Positions 63,396-64,000 of a DNA stretch of 64,000 nucleotides are shown here, piece by piece. The stretch is from Photobacterium proteolyticum. GTDB taxonomy: Bacteria; Pseudomonadota; Gammaproteobacteria; Enterobacterales; Vibrionaceae. The DNA lies in assembly GCF_001939735.1 (NCBI RefSeq), contig NZ_MJIL01000090.1, positions 304,176 through 368,175 on the forward strand. Direction: 5' to 3'. The notes under the pieces are model-generated. The model ran no database searches. It saw nothing but the letters and a program-made list of their open reading frames with translations, and was not told the origin of the DNA. The translations under genes were made by a program, and so were the position numbers. Position 1 is the first letter of the stretch. Each line of letters starts with the position of its first letter.

Positions 63396-63417
63396 CAGCT
63401 ATTTGGCTGTTTGTTTT
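63391..63417 (+). terminator. Terminator of the typical array
   Basis: A perfect 9-bp stem ACAAACAGC / GCTGTTTGT with a 6-base loop TATTTG, followed by TTT. It separates the ordinary array from the atypical guide transcription unit. Confidence 0.7.
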
Positions 63418-63441
63418 GAGCTGTGATGAGGACTATAATCC
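63411..63441 (+). promoter_or_regulatory. Dedicated promoter and Xre-type operator of the atypical guide
   Basis: TTGTTT (63411-63416) and a perfect TATAAT (63434-63439) are 17 bases apart; initiation near 63446 falls at the start of the atypical repeat. The -10 box sits in the near-palindrome GGACTATAATCC (63430-63441), which recurs upstream of xre as GGATTATAATCC. Confidence 0.7.
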
Positions 63442-63529
63442 TTATTACTACTGCGAAGTAGTTGATAAAAAACGAACCACATTTATTCGAATTCAAGAAC
63501 ACTCTACTGTTGAGCAAGCAGATTTTTTA
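63442..63529 (+). ncRNA. Atypical CRISPR guide unit targeting guaC
   Basis: Repeat-spacer-repeat geometry of 28-32-28. The first atypical repeat (63442-63469) has stem CTACT-GCGA-AGTAG and ends TTGATAAA. The spacer is 63470-63501. The second atypical repeat (63502-63529) has stem CTGTT-GAGCA-AGCAG with one wobble pair and ends ATTTTTTA. The spacer translates in frame to K-R-T-T-F-I-R-I-Q-E, matching the conserved C-terminus of GuaC (E. coli KRTTFIRVQE, from memory). In I-F3 systems such divergent-repeat guides direct insertion beside a conserved chromosomal gene. Confidence 0.88.
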
Positions 63530-63733
63530 GGGAAGTAATTCTCTGACATCACACTCAAGCACCTCAGCCAACTGGTAGGCTTTTTCGAGTGTGATGTTCA
63601 CTTCTCCGCGCTCAATGCGACCTACGTAACTTCTATCGATATCAGCAAGCAGCGCTAATTTGTCTTGAGAAATCCCTTTATCACGTCGAGTACCGCGTAA
63701 ATTATGACCGAACTTTTTTGCTAAGTCTTTCAT
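63527..63733 (-). CDS. xre: Small Xre-family regulator of the I-F3 element
   Basis: A 68-residue single-domain helix-turn-helix protein (GHNLRGTRRDKGISQDKLAL, DIDRSYVGRIERGEVN). It is convergent with the atypical guide, and its stop codon lies within the last atypical repeat. Xre proteins in this position are known to regulate guide expression in I-F3 elements. Two matching palindromes, one in the guide promoter and one upstream of this gene, are its likely operators. Confidence 0.9.
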   Translation of the reverse strand: MKDLAKKFGHNLRGTRRDKGISQDKLALLADIDRSYVGRIERGEVNITLEKAYQLAEVLECDVRELLP

Positions 63734-63760
63734 TCGTTAAAGCTCGTTAAATGAAAGACT
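63724..63760 (-). promoter_or_regulatory. Inverted repeat spanning the xre start codon
   Basis: An 11-bp perfect inverted repeat, AGTCTTTCATT (63724-63734) and AATGAAAGACT (63750-63760), with a 15-base loop. In the xre mRNA the start codon lies in the 3' arm and the weak ribosome-binding region in the loop, so folding could limit translation. Confidence 0.5.
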
Positions 63761-63787
63761 ATCTACACTTGATGCAAATAATGCCAC

Positions 63788-63799
63788 GGATTATAATCC
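63788..63799 (-). promoter_or_regulatory. Xre operator overlapping the xre -10 box
   Basis: GGATTATAATCC is a perfect 12-bp palindrome, 55 bases upstream of the xre start. It contains TATAAT on the - strand. With flanks it shares TGAGGAyTATAATCC with the guide promoter, each copy oriented towards its own gene. Confidence 0.65.
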
Positions 63800-63920
63800 T
63801 CATAAATTTCAAATATTAGAGCATCATGACGTTTAAACATTGAATCAACAGTGATATTTACCACATCCTTTACAGCCTGAGTTAAAAGAGTTTGGGGTTA
63901 TAGACATCAGGAATCGACCT

Positions 63921-64000
63921 CCCCCTGTGTCAGGATAGTTGTCGCCTAATCTAAATCCGTAAATTAGACAGGGGGTGGTGAGCAGAAAATATGTCCCGCT
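63921..64000 (+). mobile_element. Possible insertion-sequence end
   Basis: CCCCCTGT (63921-63928) and ACAGGGGG (63968-63975) are inverted copies, and TGTCAGGATAGTTGTCGCC resembles an IS terminus. A frame begins just after it. The element is cut by the window edge and its family is not identified. Confidence 0.35.
63978..64000 (+). CDS. Possible start of a transposase or cargo gene (3' truncated by window)
   Basis: GTG at 63978 follows AGGGGG and opens a frame reading MSRKYVP to the window end. Only seven residues are visible, so nothing more can be said. Confidence 0.3.

Larger units (their letters stand above)
57999..64000. mobile_element. Type I-F3 CRISPR-associated Tn7-like transposon (one end, continues past the window)
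   Basis: It starts with TGTTG and three TnsB-type sites, followed by tniQ, a Cas1/Cas2/Cas3-free I-F effector operon (cas8/5f, cas7f, cas6f), a mini-array, an atypical guaC-directed guide and xre. This is the diagnostic module of I-F3 CASTs, where Cascade with TniQ directs transposition instead of cleavage. tnsA, tnsB, tnsC, the cargo and the opposite end are not in the window. Composition (more AT-rich than the sox/dgc region) fits acquisition by transfer. Confidence 0.95.

Overview
ORGANISM. The window looks like a chromosomal segment of a marine gammaproteobacterium, most likely Vibrionaceae (Photobacterium, Vibrio, Grimontia or Enterovibrio). The reasons are a betIBA-choXWV cluster behind a BetI box, a complete Tad pilus locus, and a Tn7-like CRISPR transposon whose TniQ, Cas8, Cas7, Cas6 and end sequence strongly resemble what I recall of Tn6677 from Vibrio cholerae. 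Genus cannot be settled from the sequence alone. No rRNA or tRNA genes were seen.

LAYOUT. (1) 1-16759, one dense + strand catabolic block: soxB (5' end outside the window), soxD, a soxA-soxG fusion, a GcvT/DmdA-type folate-dependent demethylase, a MetF-like protein, fhs, an M19 dipeptidase homologue, a DUF5943-type protein, dgcA, dgcB and two electron-transfer-flavoprotein subunits. A GlxA/AraC regulator (GbdR-like) follows on the - strand. (2) 18521-25818: BetI-controlled betI-betB-betA and the choline ABC importer choX-choW-choV. Together these import choline, oxidise it to glycine betaine, and strip methyl groups stepwise to glycine, passing one-carbon units to folate. (3) 25834-36356, mixed housekeeping and iron genes: an exported KatG, a nucleoside hydrolase, a MITE-like repeat, a DUF502 membrane protein, a siderophore-interacting flavoreductase divergent from a MarR regulator with paired dyads, a PepSY protein, a DUF2946-like protein, and a lipoprotein divergent from a second, related lipoprotein across a Fur-like box. 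(4) 36561-54780: the second lipoprotein, the Tad locus flp-cpaBCD-tadZ-tadABCDEFG, then a thioredoxin / DUF4266 / DUF3570 / ApbE / DsbD redox cluster. (5) 54798-57998: an AGCS symporter, two small ORFs and a gene-poor AT-rich stretch with leftward terminators.

(6) 57999 to the window end is one end of a type I-F3 CRISPR-associated Tn7-like transposon. It begins with TGTTG and three 21-bp TnsB-type sites, followed by tniQ-cas8/5f-cas7f-cas6f, a short array (two typical 32-bp spacers), and a small xre gene on the opposite strand. Between array and xre lies a separate promoter-operator driving an atypical repeat-spacer-repeat unit. Its 32-nt spacer reads in frame as K-R-T-T-F-I-R-I-Q-E, matching the conserved C-terminus of GMP reductase GuaC, so this is a private homing guide for guaC. 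Directly after the last repeat of the ordinary array a second stretch starts with the same 8-nt seed and looks like a decayed older guaC guide. Two nearly identical palindromes containing TATAAT sit in the guide promoter and upstream of xre, predicting joint Xre control. A leftward terminator just outside the transposon end fits a guaC terminator separated from guaC by the insertion; guaC itself and tnsABC should lie to the right of this window. The window stops inside the element, at what may be an insertion sequence in the cargo.
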